Source: Desulfovibrio sp. (GTDB lineage: Bacteria > Desulfobacterota > Desulfovibrionia > Desulfovibrionales > Desulfovibrionaceae). From it: a stretch of DNA of 64,000 bases. The stretch covers positions 930,001-994,000 of the forward strand of contig JAQYWK010000001.1 of NCBI GenBank assembly GCA_030145055.1. The letters run 5' to 3'. The notes under the pieces are model-generated. The model made no database searches. It was not told the DNA's origin and worked only from the letters and a program-made list of their open reading frames with translations. Positions 43,542-52,143 of the stretch are shown here, one piece after another. The position numbers and the translations under genes are program-made. How positions within the stretch are numbered: position 1 is the stretch's first letter; each line of letters opens with the position of its first letter.

Positions 43542-44936
43542 CTATGCGAGGGTAATGGTTTTCTTCATGCGGGCAAGGGTTTCATCTTTGCCCAGAACAA
43601 GCATTAGATCGTATAAGCCGCCGGGGCTTTGGATCTTTCCGCAAAGTGCCAGTCTAACAGGCTGTCCTATCGCTTTGAATTTCAGCTCTTTTTCTTCGAG
43701 GTATCCTTTGTGGATAGCTTCAAGTGAATCGTGGCTGAATTCTGAGTCTGCTTCTATCTTAGCTGTGATTTCTTTAAGGTGATCAATTGCTTCAGGGGTC
43801 AGAACTTTTTCTACATTCTTTTCATCATATTTAAGCTCATCTGCGCTAACTAAGAAGAAATCACACATGTCGGCCATTTCTTTATAGTTGGTAGCGCGAG
43901 GCTGTAGAAGAGGAATGATCTTCTCTAGATATTCGTCCGCAACCTCTGTTCCTTCTGGAAGGAAGGAGCGCATACCGGGAATAAGTTCTGCCGGAGCTTT
44001 TGCTTTGATATATTCACAGTTCACCCAGTCCAGCTTCTTGGTATCGAAAACCGAAGCGGAATTTCCGAGGTGTTCTGTGTTGAAAAGTTCAATTAGCTCA
44101 TCTTTGGAGAATATTTCCTGATCACCGTGAGACCAGCCCAGGCGAACAAGGTAGTTCACGACTGCTTCAGGCAGGTAACCCATTTTTTGATATTCCATGA
44201 CGGACAGCGCGCCATGTCTTTTGGAAAGTTTTTTCTTGTCTGGCCCAAGGATCATAGGAACATGGCCGAAACGCGGAACGTCCCATCCAAGTGCTTTATA
44301 AATAAGAACCTGACGCGGGGTGTTGTTGATATGATCGTCACCGCGCACAACCTGAGTCACACCCATGGTGTGATCGTCAACGACAACAGCTAAGTTGTAT
44401 GTAGGAGCTCCATCTGAGCGGCGCAGGATCATATCATCAAGTTCGATGTTTTCGACTGTGATGGGGCCTTTGATCATGTCATTGAAAGAGGTGCGTCCTT
44501 CGATAGGTGTTTTGAATCTTACAACTCTGTTCTCACCTGGTCCGATATTCTTTTCGCGGCAGGATCCGTCATATTTAGGCTTACGCTTTTCCTTCATGGC
44601 TTTTTCGCGCATAGCATCAACCTGCTCTGAAGTGCAGTCGCACCAGTAAGCGTGGCCTGTTTCAATGAGCTTGTCGATGTAGCTGTTGTACAGATCAAAG
44701 CGTTCGCTCTGGTACATCAGCTCGCCGTCCCAATCCATACCTAACCATTTCATGGATTCAAGGATTGCGTCAGTGTATTCCTGTGTGGATCTTTTCTGAT
44801 CAGTATCTTCGATTCTCAGAACGAATTTCCCACCATTGTGGCGAGCTAGAAGCCATGAAAAAAGTGCGGTTCTTGCTCCGCCTATATGTAGATGCCCTGT
44901 CGGACTAGGTGCAAAACGAGTTATGGTATTGCTCAT
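43542..44936 (-). CDS. gltX: Glutamyl-tRNA synthetase GltX
   Basis: A 464-residue class I synthetase that charges tRNA-Glu, which in this setting also feeds the C5 route to heme. HIGH appears as PSPTGHLHIGGARTALF (about 9-25), the KMSKS-like site as KKLSKRHGAL (about 246-255), and a Cys pair CDC (near 101) with CREK downstream suggests the zinc site. The start at 44936 follows AGGAGA; the open frame goes 54 bases further. Length is normal. Confidence 0.97.
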   Translation of the reverse strand: MSNTITRFAPSPTGHLHIGGARTALFSWLLARHNGGKFVLRIEDTDQKRSTQEYTDAILESMKWLGMDWDGELMYQSERFDLYNSYIDKLIETGHAYWCDCTSEQVDAMREKAMKEKRKPKYDGSCREKNIGPGENRVVRFKTPIEGRTSFNDMIKGPITVENIELDDMILRRSDGAPTYNLAVVVDDHTMGVTQVVRGDDHINNTPRQVLIYKALGWDVPRFGHVPMILGPDKKKLSKRHGALSVMEYQKMGYLPEAVVNYLVRLGWSHGDQEIFSKDELIELFNTEHLGNSASVFDTKKLDWVNCEYIKAKAPAELIPGMRSFLPEGTEVADEYLEKIIPLLQPRATNYKEMADMCDFFLVSADELKYDEKNVEKVLTPEAIDHLKEITAKIEADSEFSHDSLEAIHKGYLEEKELKFKAIGQPVRLALCGKIQSPGGLYDLMLVLGKDETLARMKKTITLA

Positions 44937-45051
44937 CGAGAAATCTCCTGAGAGTTGTTGGGAAAATGCGTATAGTTGAAAAAGCCGCAAGAGATCGCGG
45001 CTTTTGTACTTAAAGTCTTGAGTGTTTTTTTGTGCTTCAGGTGCGGGAGCT

Positions 45052-45276
45052 TTAATCTACAGCTTCGACACCTTTAAGTTCAGGAATTTCTTTGAGCAAT
45101 GTGCGTTCAATTACGCTTCTCAAAGTTTTCTGTGACATAGGGCATCCTTTGCATGCGCCCTGAAGACGGACCATAGCAAAGCCTTCATCTGTTACTTCTA
45201 CAAGTTCAACATTACCGCCATCAGCTTGTAGGAAAGGTCTGACTTTTTCGAGTGCAGCTTCGACTCTATTGTGCAT
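45052..45276 (-). CDS. NFU-type Fe-S scaffold protein
   Basis: A 74-residue NifU C-terminal domain protein. The CxxC of the scaffold is Cys42-Cys45 in LQGACKGCPMSQKTLR, and the N-terminus VRPFLQADGGNVELVEV is typical. Such proteins carry a [4Fe-4S] cluster to target enzymes. SD GGAGGA is near the ATG. Monocistronic, 115 bases from gltX. Confidence 0.93.
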   Translation of the reverse strand: MHNRVEAALEKVRPFLQADGGNVELVEVTDEGFAMVRLQGACKGCPMSQKTLRSVIERTLLKEIPELKGVEAVD

Positions 45277-45358
45277 GGTAAATCCTCCGGTTTGGTATGC
45301 ATGGTCAAATAATGCCTTTAGCTAACCTTGTCAACGCGAGGAGGATGTGTTGCGCGTC

Positions 45359-46414
45359 TTAAGTACCCAGAGTGGTGAGGATGGAGAAAGCGTCTTCGAG
45401 CATAGGTCCTAGCTCTGCATCGAGCTTTTTAAGCTTGTCAGGAGTAAGGCCGTTCTCTTCCCATCTTTCGTTTTTAACATCTTGAATGAAAAAGTCACCA
45501 CTACCGCCGATCCCAAGTGTTTTAGCAATAATATTAGCAAAGTAGACGTATAAGGACTCGGGTGTCTTGGTAGCCTTTGATGCATTGTGGTGGTAGAGTA
45601 CAGCTGTTACCAGTGAGAATGGCAGGTTCCATTTACGCAGAAGCATTCCGCCTAATTCTGAGTGGTCAAAGCCTGCAACAATTCTTTCCGCTTTGAACAT
45701 CAGAGCGCCTTTATTTCGAGAAATAGCAGTCGCGGCGATGGCTCTGTCTGGCAGGGTCATCATAAACACAGGTCGTCCGATGTCATGGAGCAGCCCGGCT
45801 ACAAAACATTTTTCAGGTGAGCCTTGCTTAAACATCTTTGCAAGCTGGCTTGCTATAATTCCGCAGGCAAAGCTGTGTCTCCAGAAAAGTTCAAGGTCGA
45901 GTATGTTTGTAGGAATACCTTTGAACATGTCCATAACAGACGTTCCAAGTGCCAGAGTCGAAAGCTGTTTGGTTCCGATAACTGCAACGGCTCTGGATAT
46001 GGTGTCTATCTGAGAAGGAAAGCTGTAGAAGGAGCTGTTTACCATGCGCAGTAGGAATGCAGAAAGAGCTGTATCCTGAGAAATAACTTTTGCTACGTCC
46101 GTCGCGGAACTGGATGGATCATTAATGACCTGCCTCATTTCGATGAAAACCTGCGGCAGAGACGGCAATTTAATCTCTGACTGCATCAGTGTCATCGGAT
46201 TCACAGGTTCAAACCTTTTTTTGGGCATGGGAAGAGGCTCACCCTTTCTGTACAGTTCTGGGTGTTCAATTAAATCTCTTGCTACATGGTTAAGCCCCAG
46301 TTCATATAATGTGGCGAGAACTGGTTTACTTCTATCTGCATGAGCAAACCGTTCATCCATTAAGGCTGTTGCCTCTGCAAGTGTTTCTTCTGGGATAGTT
46401 ATTTCTTCTGTCAT
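45359..46414 (-). CDS. HDOD domain protein
   Basis: A 351-residue cytoplasmic protein with an HDOD domain (about 85-290): IKLPSLPQVFIEM near 85, VISQDTALSAFLLRMVNSSFY near 114, and GLLHDIGRPVFM near 204. HDOD proteins are HD-like signal-transduction proteins, often without catalytic activity. Here the LLHDIG stretch retains an HD dipeptide. The N-terminal 80 residues have no recognised domain. Monocistronic, so its partner is unknown. Confidence 0.88.
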   Translation of the reverse strand: MTEEITIPEETLAEATALMDERFAHADRSKPVLATLYELGLNHVARDLIEHPELYRKGEPLPMPKKRFEPVNPMTLMQSEIKLPSLPQVFIEMRQVINDPSSSATDVAKVISQDTALSAFLLRMVNSSFYSFPSQIDTISRAVAVIGTKQLSTLALGTSVMDMFKGIPTNILDLELFWRHSFACGIIASQLAKMFKQGSPEKCFVAGLLHDIGRPVFMMTLPDRAIAATAISRNKGALMFKAERIVAGFDHSELGGMLLRKWNLPFSLVTAVLYHHNASKATKTPESLYVYFANIIAKTLGIGGSGDFFIQDVKNERWEENGLTPDKLKKLDAELGPMLEDAFSILTTLGT

Positions 46415-46762
46415 ATATAGTCCACATTGCTTGAAGTTAATTCTTTCAATTATACTACATCAAATAAAGTTGATAGCAAAGAAGTGATTGCTGTCAATGA
46501 TAAGCCTGATCTGATTTAGGTTTGCTGAGAGACAGCTCATTAGGAATATATGAGCTGTCTCTCAGAAACGATAAATAGCGAAAAGAAATATTTTAAAAAT
46601 AATAATACTTATTGACTGGGTGACATAGGATGATGATAACGCAAATATAGGCGAGTGAAGCGGATTTGTTAAGATAATTTTATATTGCTATTTTTTAGAG
46701 TAATTTGGAATTTGAAAACATTATATCTGAAAATTTTCTAACCAAATTTAAGGAGATTTAAT
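46415..46762. other. Divergent gap with a hairpin before the 96-residue gene
   Basis: 348 bases between two divergent genes. It holds a perfect 16-bp inverted repeat at 46525-46565 and, at 46613, a TTGACT that could be a -35 for the plus-strand gene with no convincing -10. No ORF of merit. Confidence 0.5.
46525..46565. repeat. Perfect 16-bp inverted repeat in divergent gap
   Basis: CTGAGAGACAGCTCAT (46525-46540) and its exact complement (46550-46565), spacer 9 bases. No gene ends here, so it is not a simple terminator. Confidence 0.85.
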
Positions 46763-47053
46763 ATGGATTTCGTCAAAGACATAGATGTTCCCTGTATGGC
46801 TGTGGGAATTGGCTCAGGAAAGTTGACGGTTAGACATCCTTTAGGAACTTGCGGTCAGCCCGTATTTGTTGCTGATTCCTCGACAACCGGATACGGACCT
46901 ACGGAAGTCACGTCAATCCAACCACTAGATGGGGAAACTTACTCTGTGGAGCAACTTGAGTATGTAAGATATCACGGGTTGCAGGTACAGGGTGCGCTTG
47001 CATGGTATATGGAAGGCTGGGCGTCAAGTGGGCATAAATGCGAAGGGCATTAG
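46763..47053 (+). CDS. Unknown 96-residue protein
   Basis: I do not recognise this gene. AAGGAG lies 8 bases before the ATG, a strong site. The protein is mostly extended (GIGSGKLTVRHPLGTCG, about 15-31), with three Cys (11, 30 and 93) and a C-terminal GHKCEGH. No signal peptide or membrane segment is seen. A clean transcription unit with a palindrome after it (47070-47102) favours a real gene; the function is not predictable. Confidence 0.65.
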   Translation: MDFVKDIDVPCMAVGIGSGKLTVRHPLGTCGQPVFVADSSTTGYGPTEVTSIQPLDGETYSVEQLEYVRYHGLQVQGALAWYMEGWASSGHKCEGH

Positions 47054-47069
47054 AATCGGCTCTTCCTAT

Positions 47070-47102
47070 AAATGTTTAGCTCAAATTTTGAGCTAAACAT
47101 TT
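47070..47102 (+). terminator. Palindrome after the 96-residue gene
   Basis: AAATGTTTAGCTCAAA and its exact complement around a single T, 16 bases past the stop. It lacks a strong T run (ends TTTAATG), so terminator activity is likely but not assured. Confidence 0.55.
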
Positions 47103-47138
47103 AATGCTGAGAAAGTTTTATCCCTGCAGATTGCGTAT

Positions 47139-47181
47139 AAAAAAAGGGTTTACAAACAATCCTAAAATTGTTCGTAAACCC
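47139..47181 (-). terminator. Terminator of the glycine-betaine-type ABC operon
   Basis: GGGTTTAC-A-AACAAT pairs with ATTGTT-C-GTAAACCC (one mismatch), with a run of seven T after it on the minus strand, 38 bases past the stop. Confidence 0.9.
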
Positions 47182-47218
47182 ATGATATAACCGTGGAACC
47201 CAGAATGCGGATTGTGGC

Positions 47219-48070
47219 CTATTTCACCCAGCTATCAACCAGCTCTTTGTTTTCTTTGATGAAACGTTTAGCATTTTCATATGGGTCAGCGTCTTCTGCC
47301 TGGTTCCAAGCCATGACCATCTGAAGCTGTTTTGGGCTTTTCCATGCAAATTTATCAAGGAAAGCGTACACTTCAGGTTTGTCTTCTTTAAGACCTTTAC
47401 GGACGACAGTATTAATGGTTTCTTCTCCACCAAGGATGCCTTTAGGATCTTTAAGGTATTTCATATCCCAACGACCGAATAACCAGTGTGGGGACCAAGC
47501 TGTAACAACTATCCATTCTTTGTTTTTGATAGCGTTGTTAAGACTTGCAGTCATGGTTGCGCCGGAGCCTTCCATGAGTTCAAGGTCAGTTAGCTTGTAC
47601 TCTTCCATCGCTTTTTCGGAAAGACCCATGAGGCCTGCACCTGGATCAATACCGATGATTCTACCATCTAATTTGTCAGCGTACTTATTAAGATCAGCGA
47701 TTGAATCAACTGTTACATATGAAGGTACAGCCCAACCGAGTTTTGCTCCGGTTACATTAGGACCGAGGTCTACAATGTTTTTCTGAACTCTTTTAAGGTA
47801 ATCACCATGTGTGACAGGTAACCATGCGGCTGCCAAAGCATCTACATCACCTGTTGATACAGCCTGCCACATGATTGCAGCTGCTACGGGAAGTATTTCT
47901 ACCTGATAACCCATGCGTTCTTGAAGAACAGCTTTGATAACGTTGGTAGTAGCTGTTGCGCAGTCCCATTCAACGTATGCAAGCTTAACTTTTTTGTCGC
48001 CGGCGAAAGCTGGGAATGCAAAGGAAGCTACAAGTAGAGCTGCCAAAGCGAGTGTTAAAATCTTTTTCAT
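47219..48070 (-). CDS. Glycine betaine/quaternary-amine ABC transporter, substrate-binding protein
   Basis: A 283-residue periplasmic protein of the OpuAC/ProX family with a signal peptide (1-23, ending AFA). Features of the family are KLAYVEWDCATATTNVIKAV (about 28-47) and YVTVDSIADLNKYADKLDG (about 117-135). Trp residues that could form the aromatic cage are present, such as those in VVTAWSPHWLFGRWDM (near 188-203). It is the last gene of a three-gene operon and is 30 bases from the permease gene. Confidence 0.92.
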   Translation of the reverse strand: MKKILTLALAALLVASFAFPAFAGDKKVKLAYVEWDCATATTNVIKAVLQERMGYQVEILPVAAAIMWQAVSTGDVDALAAAWLPVTHGDYLKRVQKNIVDLGPNVTGAKLGWAVPSYVTVDSIADLNKYADKLDGRIIGIDPGAGLMGLSEKAMEEYKLTDLELMEGSGATMTASLNNAIKNKEWIVVTAWSPHWLFGRWDMKYLKDPKGILGGEETINTVVRKGLKEDKPEVYAFLDKFAWKSPKQLQMVMAWNQAEDADPYENAKRFIKENKELVDSWVK

Positions 48071-48100
48071 TTTCTCTCCATTTTTAAGAGTTTTCGTAAA

Positions 48101-48934
48101 TTATTGTTTTCTAGAACCGACTTTCTGTAAAACACGGTCCATAATGATGGCCACGATAACGATGCCGATGCCTGCCTCAAAACCTTTGCCCATTTGAAGT
48201 CGCTGAATCGCTTTCCAAACTTCTCCACCAAGGCCTTTCGCTCCAATCATAGCAGCAATAACTACCATAGATAGCGAGAGCATGACAGTCTGATTTACAC
48301 CTGCCATGATTGTGGGGGTTGCAAGAGGTAGTTCCAGTTTAACAAGCCTCTGCCAGCGAGTAGACCCGAAAGCCTCAGAGCACTCGATAAGTTCTTTTGG
48401 AACCTGCTGAATGCCAAGACATGTGAATCTGATTGCCGGAGGCATTGCAAAAATAACGGTAGAAAATATAGCCGCAACCTTGCCTAGTCCGAAAAACGGG
48501 ATGGCAGGGATGAGGTATACGAATGCCGGCATGGTTTGCATGACATCTAGCACTGGCATTACAGTCTTGTTCACGTATTTGCTCATGGCAGCTAAAATCC
48601 CAGTCGGGACACCTATCATCAAGGCCATAAGGGTGGATACTATTACTAGCGAAATGGTGCTGACGGTCGCTTTCCATAAACCCATGTTCCAGATCAGCAA
48701 AAGTCCTGCTATTGAAAACAGAGCAATTCGTTTGCTTCTGGCTAGTCTCCATGTAAGCAGGCTAACAATGATGATAAAGAGCCACGGTGGTAAGGCAAGC
48801 ATGCCTGTTTGAACTATGTCTAGTCCTGTATCCAGTACGTCAGAAAAAGCTCGTGTTGCGAATGAGCAATGCTCAACTAGAAAGTCAATGCCGGCTTCAA
48901 TCGTTTTGCCTACGGGTATGCGTGGGATGTCCAT
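48101..48934 (-). CDS. Glycine betaine/quaternary-amine ABC transporter, permease
   Basis: A 277-residue inner-membrane permease of the OpuAB/ProW type with about six or seven hydrophobic segments. The conserved EAA loop region is near ELIECSEAFGSTRWQRLVK (about 172-190), where the ATPase docks. An N-terminal hydrophilic part of about 50 residues precedes the first segment. It lies 1 base from the ATPase gene, so translation is coupled. Confidence 0.92.
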   Translation of the reverse strand: MDIPRIPVGKTIEAGIDFLVEHCSFATRAFSDVLDTGLDIVQTGMLALPPWLFIIIVSLLTWRLARSKRIALFSIAGLLLIWNMGLWKATVSTISLVIVSTLMALMIGVPTGILAAMSKYVNKTVMPVLDVMQTMPAFVYLIPAIPFFGLGKVAAIFSTVIFAMPPAIRFTCLGIQQVPKELIECSEAFGSTRWQRLVKLELPLATPTIMAGVNQTVMLSLSMVVIAAMIGAKGLGGEVWKAIQRLQMGKGFEAGIGIVIVAIIMDRVLQKVGSRKQ

Positions 48935-48935
48935 A

Positions 48936-50126
48936 TTAATTCCCCCCTCTTTCAGCTATTGCAGCGATTAATGAGCCTCGGATAATTACGCCCTTTAATC
49001 TATTGTCGTCATCAACAACAGCAAGCGGATAACCGAGATCCTGCATAATAATAAATAAATCCTGAGCTGGTGTGTCGAGATGTGTGGTTTTGCAGGTTGT
49101 GCAAATTACACTTCTGAGATCGCTTGAGCCTTCTGCGACAAGTTTAGCACAGTCCTGCGCATTAACAACGCCCATAAGTTTGCGTTCTTCGTTCAAGACG
49201 AAAAGACTGGAGATGCTGTTTTTACGCATTTTGCGAAGTGCAGCTCTTGGTCCATCAGTTTTGATATGGCCGACAGCTTCGGTCTTTTTCATTACAGATT
49301 CGGCTGTGAGAACTTTGGTGATATCGACATCCTCAACAAAGCGGGAGACGTAATCGTCAGCCGGATTAGTAAGAATATCTTCGGGCGTTCCTATCTGTAC
49401 AATTTCGCCGTCTTTCATGAGGACAATGCGATCTCCAAGTTTTAATGCTTCGTCAAGGTCATGGCTGATGAAGAGAATTGTCTTCTGCATGCGCTCTTGT
49501 AAGCTGATAAGCTCATCCTGCATGTCACGGCGAATAAGTGGGTCAAGTGCACTGAAAGCCTCATCCATAAGCAAAATGTCGGGGTCGAGAGCCAATGCTC
49601 TGGCAAGTCCAACTCTTTGCTGCATTCCACCGGATAGCTGGCTTGGAAATGAGTCTTCCCATCCTTTAAGCCCAACAAGCTCAAGGGCATCGTATGCCTT
49701 TTTGCTACGCTCTTCCGGATCCATGCCTTTGATTTCAAGGCCAAATTCTGCGTTCTGGAGAACAGTACGATGCGGAAATAGAGCAAAGTTCTGGAAAACC
49801 ATTCCAAGTTTTTCAAGGCGGACTTTGCGAAGTTCGTTTTTATCTAAGGAGGTCAGGTCTATGCCATCAATGAAGACGCGTCCTTGAGTGGGTTCAATTA
49901 GTCTGTTTATGCATCTAACTAGGGTGGATTTGCCACTGCCGGAAAGGCCCATAACTACAACAATTTCACCTTCTTCAACAGAAAAGGACGCGTTATTAAC
50001 GCCAACGCCGTGCTTGGTCTTTTCCATTATATCACCCTTGGAGAGTCCTTGCTCGAGCATCGGGATGACTTTTGCCGGCTGAGGGCCAAAGATTTTGTAG
50101 AGGTTTTCGACGCGTATTTTTTCCAT
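48936..50126 (-). CDS. Glycine betaine/quaternary-amine ABC transporter, ATPase with CBS domains
   Basis: A 396-residue ABC ATPase of the OpuAA/ProV type. Walker A is GLSGSGKST (near 62-70), the signature LSGGMQQRVGLARAL (near 158-172), and Walker B ILLMDEAFSALDPL (near 179-192). Two C-terminal CBS domains (about 275-390) are typical of osmotically controlled OpuA transporters. The start at 50126 has CTGGAGAAATC before it; the frame is open 24 bases further. It is the first gene of the operon, so ion strength or nucleotide sensing through CBS is likely. Confidence 0.94.
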   Translation of the reverse strand: MEKIRVENLYKIFGPQPAKVIPMLEQGLSKGDIMEKTKHGVGVNNASFSVEEGEIVVVMGLSGSGKSTLVRCINRLIEPTQGRVFIDGIDLTSLDKNELRKVRLEKLGMVFQNFALFPHRTVLQNAEFGLEIKGMDPEERSKKAYDALELVGLKGWEDSFPSQLSGGMQQRVGLARALALDPDILLMDEAFSALDPLIRRDMQDELISLQERMQKTILFISHDLDEALKLGDRIVLMKDGEIVQIGTPEDILTNPADDYVSRFVEDVDITKVLTAESVMKKTEAVGHIKTDGPRAALRKMRKNSISSLFVLNEERKLMGVVNAQDCAKLVAEGSSDLRSVICTTCKTTHLDTPAQDLFIIMQDLGYPLAVVDDDNRLKGVIIRGSLIAAIAERGGN

Positions 50127-50290
50127 GATTTCTCCAGTTAGAATGACCAAAATCCGCTTTCAGCATTGAGCTTAGCGGATGAGTGATGTAATGTATTTAA
50201 TGTACTTTCAAAGCATCTTTTAATGCAGTAGTTTAAAATAACAGTGAGTTGTAATGTACTAATTGAATGTTGCTATAGTATCTCTCTCGT

Positions 50291-50330
50291 TGCATTGACT
50301 GCATAAGTCTAATGCATTGACTGTAAGTCT
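50291..50330. repeat. Tandem imperfect repeat, candidate operator of the OpuA-type operon
   Basis: TGCATTGACTGCATAAGTCT (50291-50310) is repeated after 2 bases as TGCATTGACTGTAAGTCT (50313-50330, with two bases missing). A two-turn direct repeat 165-205 bases before the first ATG could bind a dimeric regulator. Confidence 0.5.
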
Positions 50331-50671
50331 GTTTTTTATGTTAAATCAAAAAAATAATTAAAAGAGATAAGTGTCGTTCCTTTTTGTTTTTGGAATTACT
50401 CTTTTTTCGTCTTAAGGGTAGATAAATAAGAATGGTATGTCAAATATAGTGATTTATGCTAAGTGATGAGAATCTTTTGTGTGCATTAGATCAAAAAAAA
50501 AACTTTTTCTGAATTGATACATAAAATGGAACAAACATAGTCATAGTGGGGGGTAAGGCCATGTATAAAAAAGCGTAAAGAGCACTTTTTATGAAGTATG
50601 AGGCTGTATTGATCGCAATAGAATGGGGTTCTTGAAGTATATTTTTACGAGTTATAGCGAAAAATATTCCA

Positions 50672-50708
50672 AAAAAAAGGGACAACTCAAATGAGTTGCC
50701 CTTTTTTT
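50672..50708 (-). terminator. Terminator after the ZraR-like regulator
   Basis: AAAAAAAGGG-A-CAACTCA pairs with TGAGTTGCCCTTTTTTT around AA, one bulged base, T runs on both strands, 41 bases past the gene. Confidence 0.9.
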
Positions 50709-50748
50709 GATGATTCCGAAATATGAACCTGTTCAGCCTAAGTGGTAT

Positions 50749-52140
50749 CTATCTTCTTGTTAGACCGTATTTTTTAAGTTTGTATTGCAGTGTGCGGCGG
50801 CTGATCCCTAAAGCATCGGCTGTGCGCTCACGGTGATCCTGATTTGCTTCAAGAGCCGTAATGAGAGCTTGTCTTTCAGCATCATCAAGTGGCGCGGCAG
50901 AGGCTCTAGGGGGCAAGGAGGTTGTCCCGCCCTGAGTCTTTCTGGCTGAGGAGGCTGCAGACGAGGTCAGGGACCGTACTTGCGGAGGTAGCAGTTCTGT
51001 ACCAAGCACTTCAGATCTGCTGAGAATTATGGCCCGCTCAAGTACGTTTTCAAGCTCACGGACATTTCCGGGCCAGCCATAGCGACTGAGCGCATCCAGA
51101 AAAGACGGGCTTACCGAGCGTACTTTTTTATTGTTCTTGCGTCCTAGCTTCTCCAGCAGGTGTGCTACCAGTGCCGGAATATCACCGGGTCTTTCCCTTA
51201 AGGGAGGAATGCGGATTTCGAGAACTCCCAATCTGTAATACAGATCTTCGCGGAAATTACCATTTTCCACCTCTACTTTTAAGTCACGGTTGGTCGCAGC
51301 TATTATGCGTACATCGGTTTCTACCGGTGCGACACTGCCGAGTGGTTCAACTACTTTTTCCTGAATAGCCCGTAAAATTTTTGCTTGGAGAACTTGTTCC
51401 AATTCACCTATTTCATCGAGGAAAAGAGTGCCGCCGGAAGCTAACTGGAATCTACCTGGTTTATTGGTTGCGGCCCCTGTGAATGCCCCTTTTACGTAAC
51501 CGAAAAGTTCACTTTCAAGAAGATCACCGGGAAGGGCGGCGCAGTTAACCTTAATAAGCGGCTTGTCCGCTCTGTGACTGGCACGGTGCAAGCCTTCGGC
51601 AACTAGCTCTTTACCAGTCCCGGATTCACCGAGAACTAGAATAGTCGCCTCCGAAGGTCCTGCCTGCTCAATGAGTTCTTTTACCTCACGCATAGGCTGG
51701 CTGTTTCCGATCATCTTTTCAGTGGCTTCTACGGCTGATCTGAGGCGTTCATTTTCGTCAACAAGTCTGGAATAATCGAGGGCTTTTGCCATTACTGCTT
51801 TTAGTTCTTCGTTGTCAGCAGGCTTTGTCAGGTAGTCAAAAGCTCCCTGCTTCATTGCAACTACTGCGGAACCTACATTGCCATACGCTGTTAGCATTAT
51901 GACCGGAAGGCCTGGTATTTTTGCGTGAATTTCTTTCAGCAGGGTCATACCGTCCATTCCGCTCATGCGCATATCAATCAGAGCAGTATTCAGCGTAAGG
52001 TTTGGAAGCATAGCAAGAGCTTCCTCGCCAGAAATTGCTTCGTGCACAGTCCAGCCATCATCTTCTAGGACAGCTCTGATGAGCAAGCGAAGAGAAGGTT
52101 CATCATCAACTATGAGTACATTTTTATCAGTCATGGACAT
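50749..52140 (-). CDS. Sigma54-dependent response regulator (ZraR/NtrC type)
   Basis: A 463-residue regulator with three parts. The receiver domain is 1-125 (phospho-acceptor Asp56 in ALIDMRMSG; DD at 12-13; Lys in LTKPAD). The AAA+ domain is about 144-380 (Walker A GESGTGKE at 171-178; sigma54 contact GAFTGA at 218-223). A Fis-type helix-turn-helix is at the C-terminus (NQDHRERTADALGISRRTLQYKLKKYG). It should activate sigma54 promoters after phosphorylation by the adjacent kinase. The kinase gene ends 3 bases before its ATG (SD AAGGA). Confidence 0.95.
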   Translation of the reverse strand: MSMTDKNVLIVDDEPSLRLLIRAVLEDDGWTVHEAISGEEALAMLPNLTLNTALIDMRMSGMDGMTLLKEIHAKIPGLPVIMLTAYGNVGSAVVAMKQGAFDYLTKPADNEELKAVMAKALDYSRLVDENERLRSAVEATEKMIGNSQPMREVKELIEQAGPSEATILVLGESGTGKELVAEGLHRASHRADKPLIKVNCAALPGDLLESELFGYVKGAFTGAATNKPGRFQLASGGTLFLDEIGELEQVLQAKILRAIQEKVVEPLGSVAPVETDVRIIAATNRDLKVEVENGNFREDLYYRLGVLEIRIPPLRERPGDIPALVAHLLEKLGRKNNKKVRSVSPSFLDALSRYGWPGNVRELENVLERAIILSRSEVLGTELLPPQVRSLTSSAASSARKTQGGTTSLPPRASAAPLDDAERQALITALEANQDHRERTADALGISRRTLQYKLKKYGLTRR

Positions 52141-52143
52141 ATA

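Larger units (their letters stand above)
50127..50748. other. Gap upstream of the OpuA-type operon
   Basis: 622 bases, AT-rich, without a credible gene; a 64-residue minus-strand frame at 50491-50685 is low-complexity and overlaps a terminator. It holds an inverted repeat ATCCGCT/AGCGGAT at 50152-50180 in the leader, a tandem repeat at 50291-50330, and the terminator of the response regulator at 50672-50708. Confidence 0.6.

Noticed and set aside
50491-50685. 64-residue minus-strand frame in the OpuA gap
   Set aside because: Low-complexity hydrophobic sequence that runs out of a terminator; no SD.
51586-51600. TGGCAC-like sigma54 promoter match on the plus strand
   Set aside because: It lies within the regulator coding sequence, points against the gene and faces no gene.
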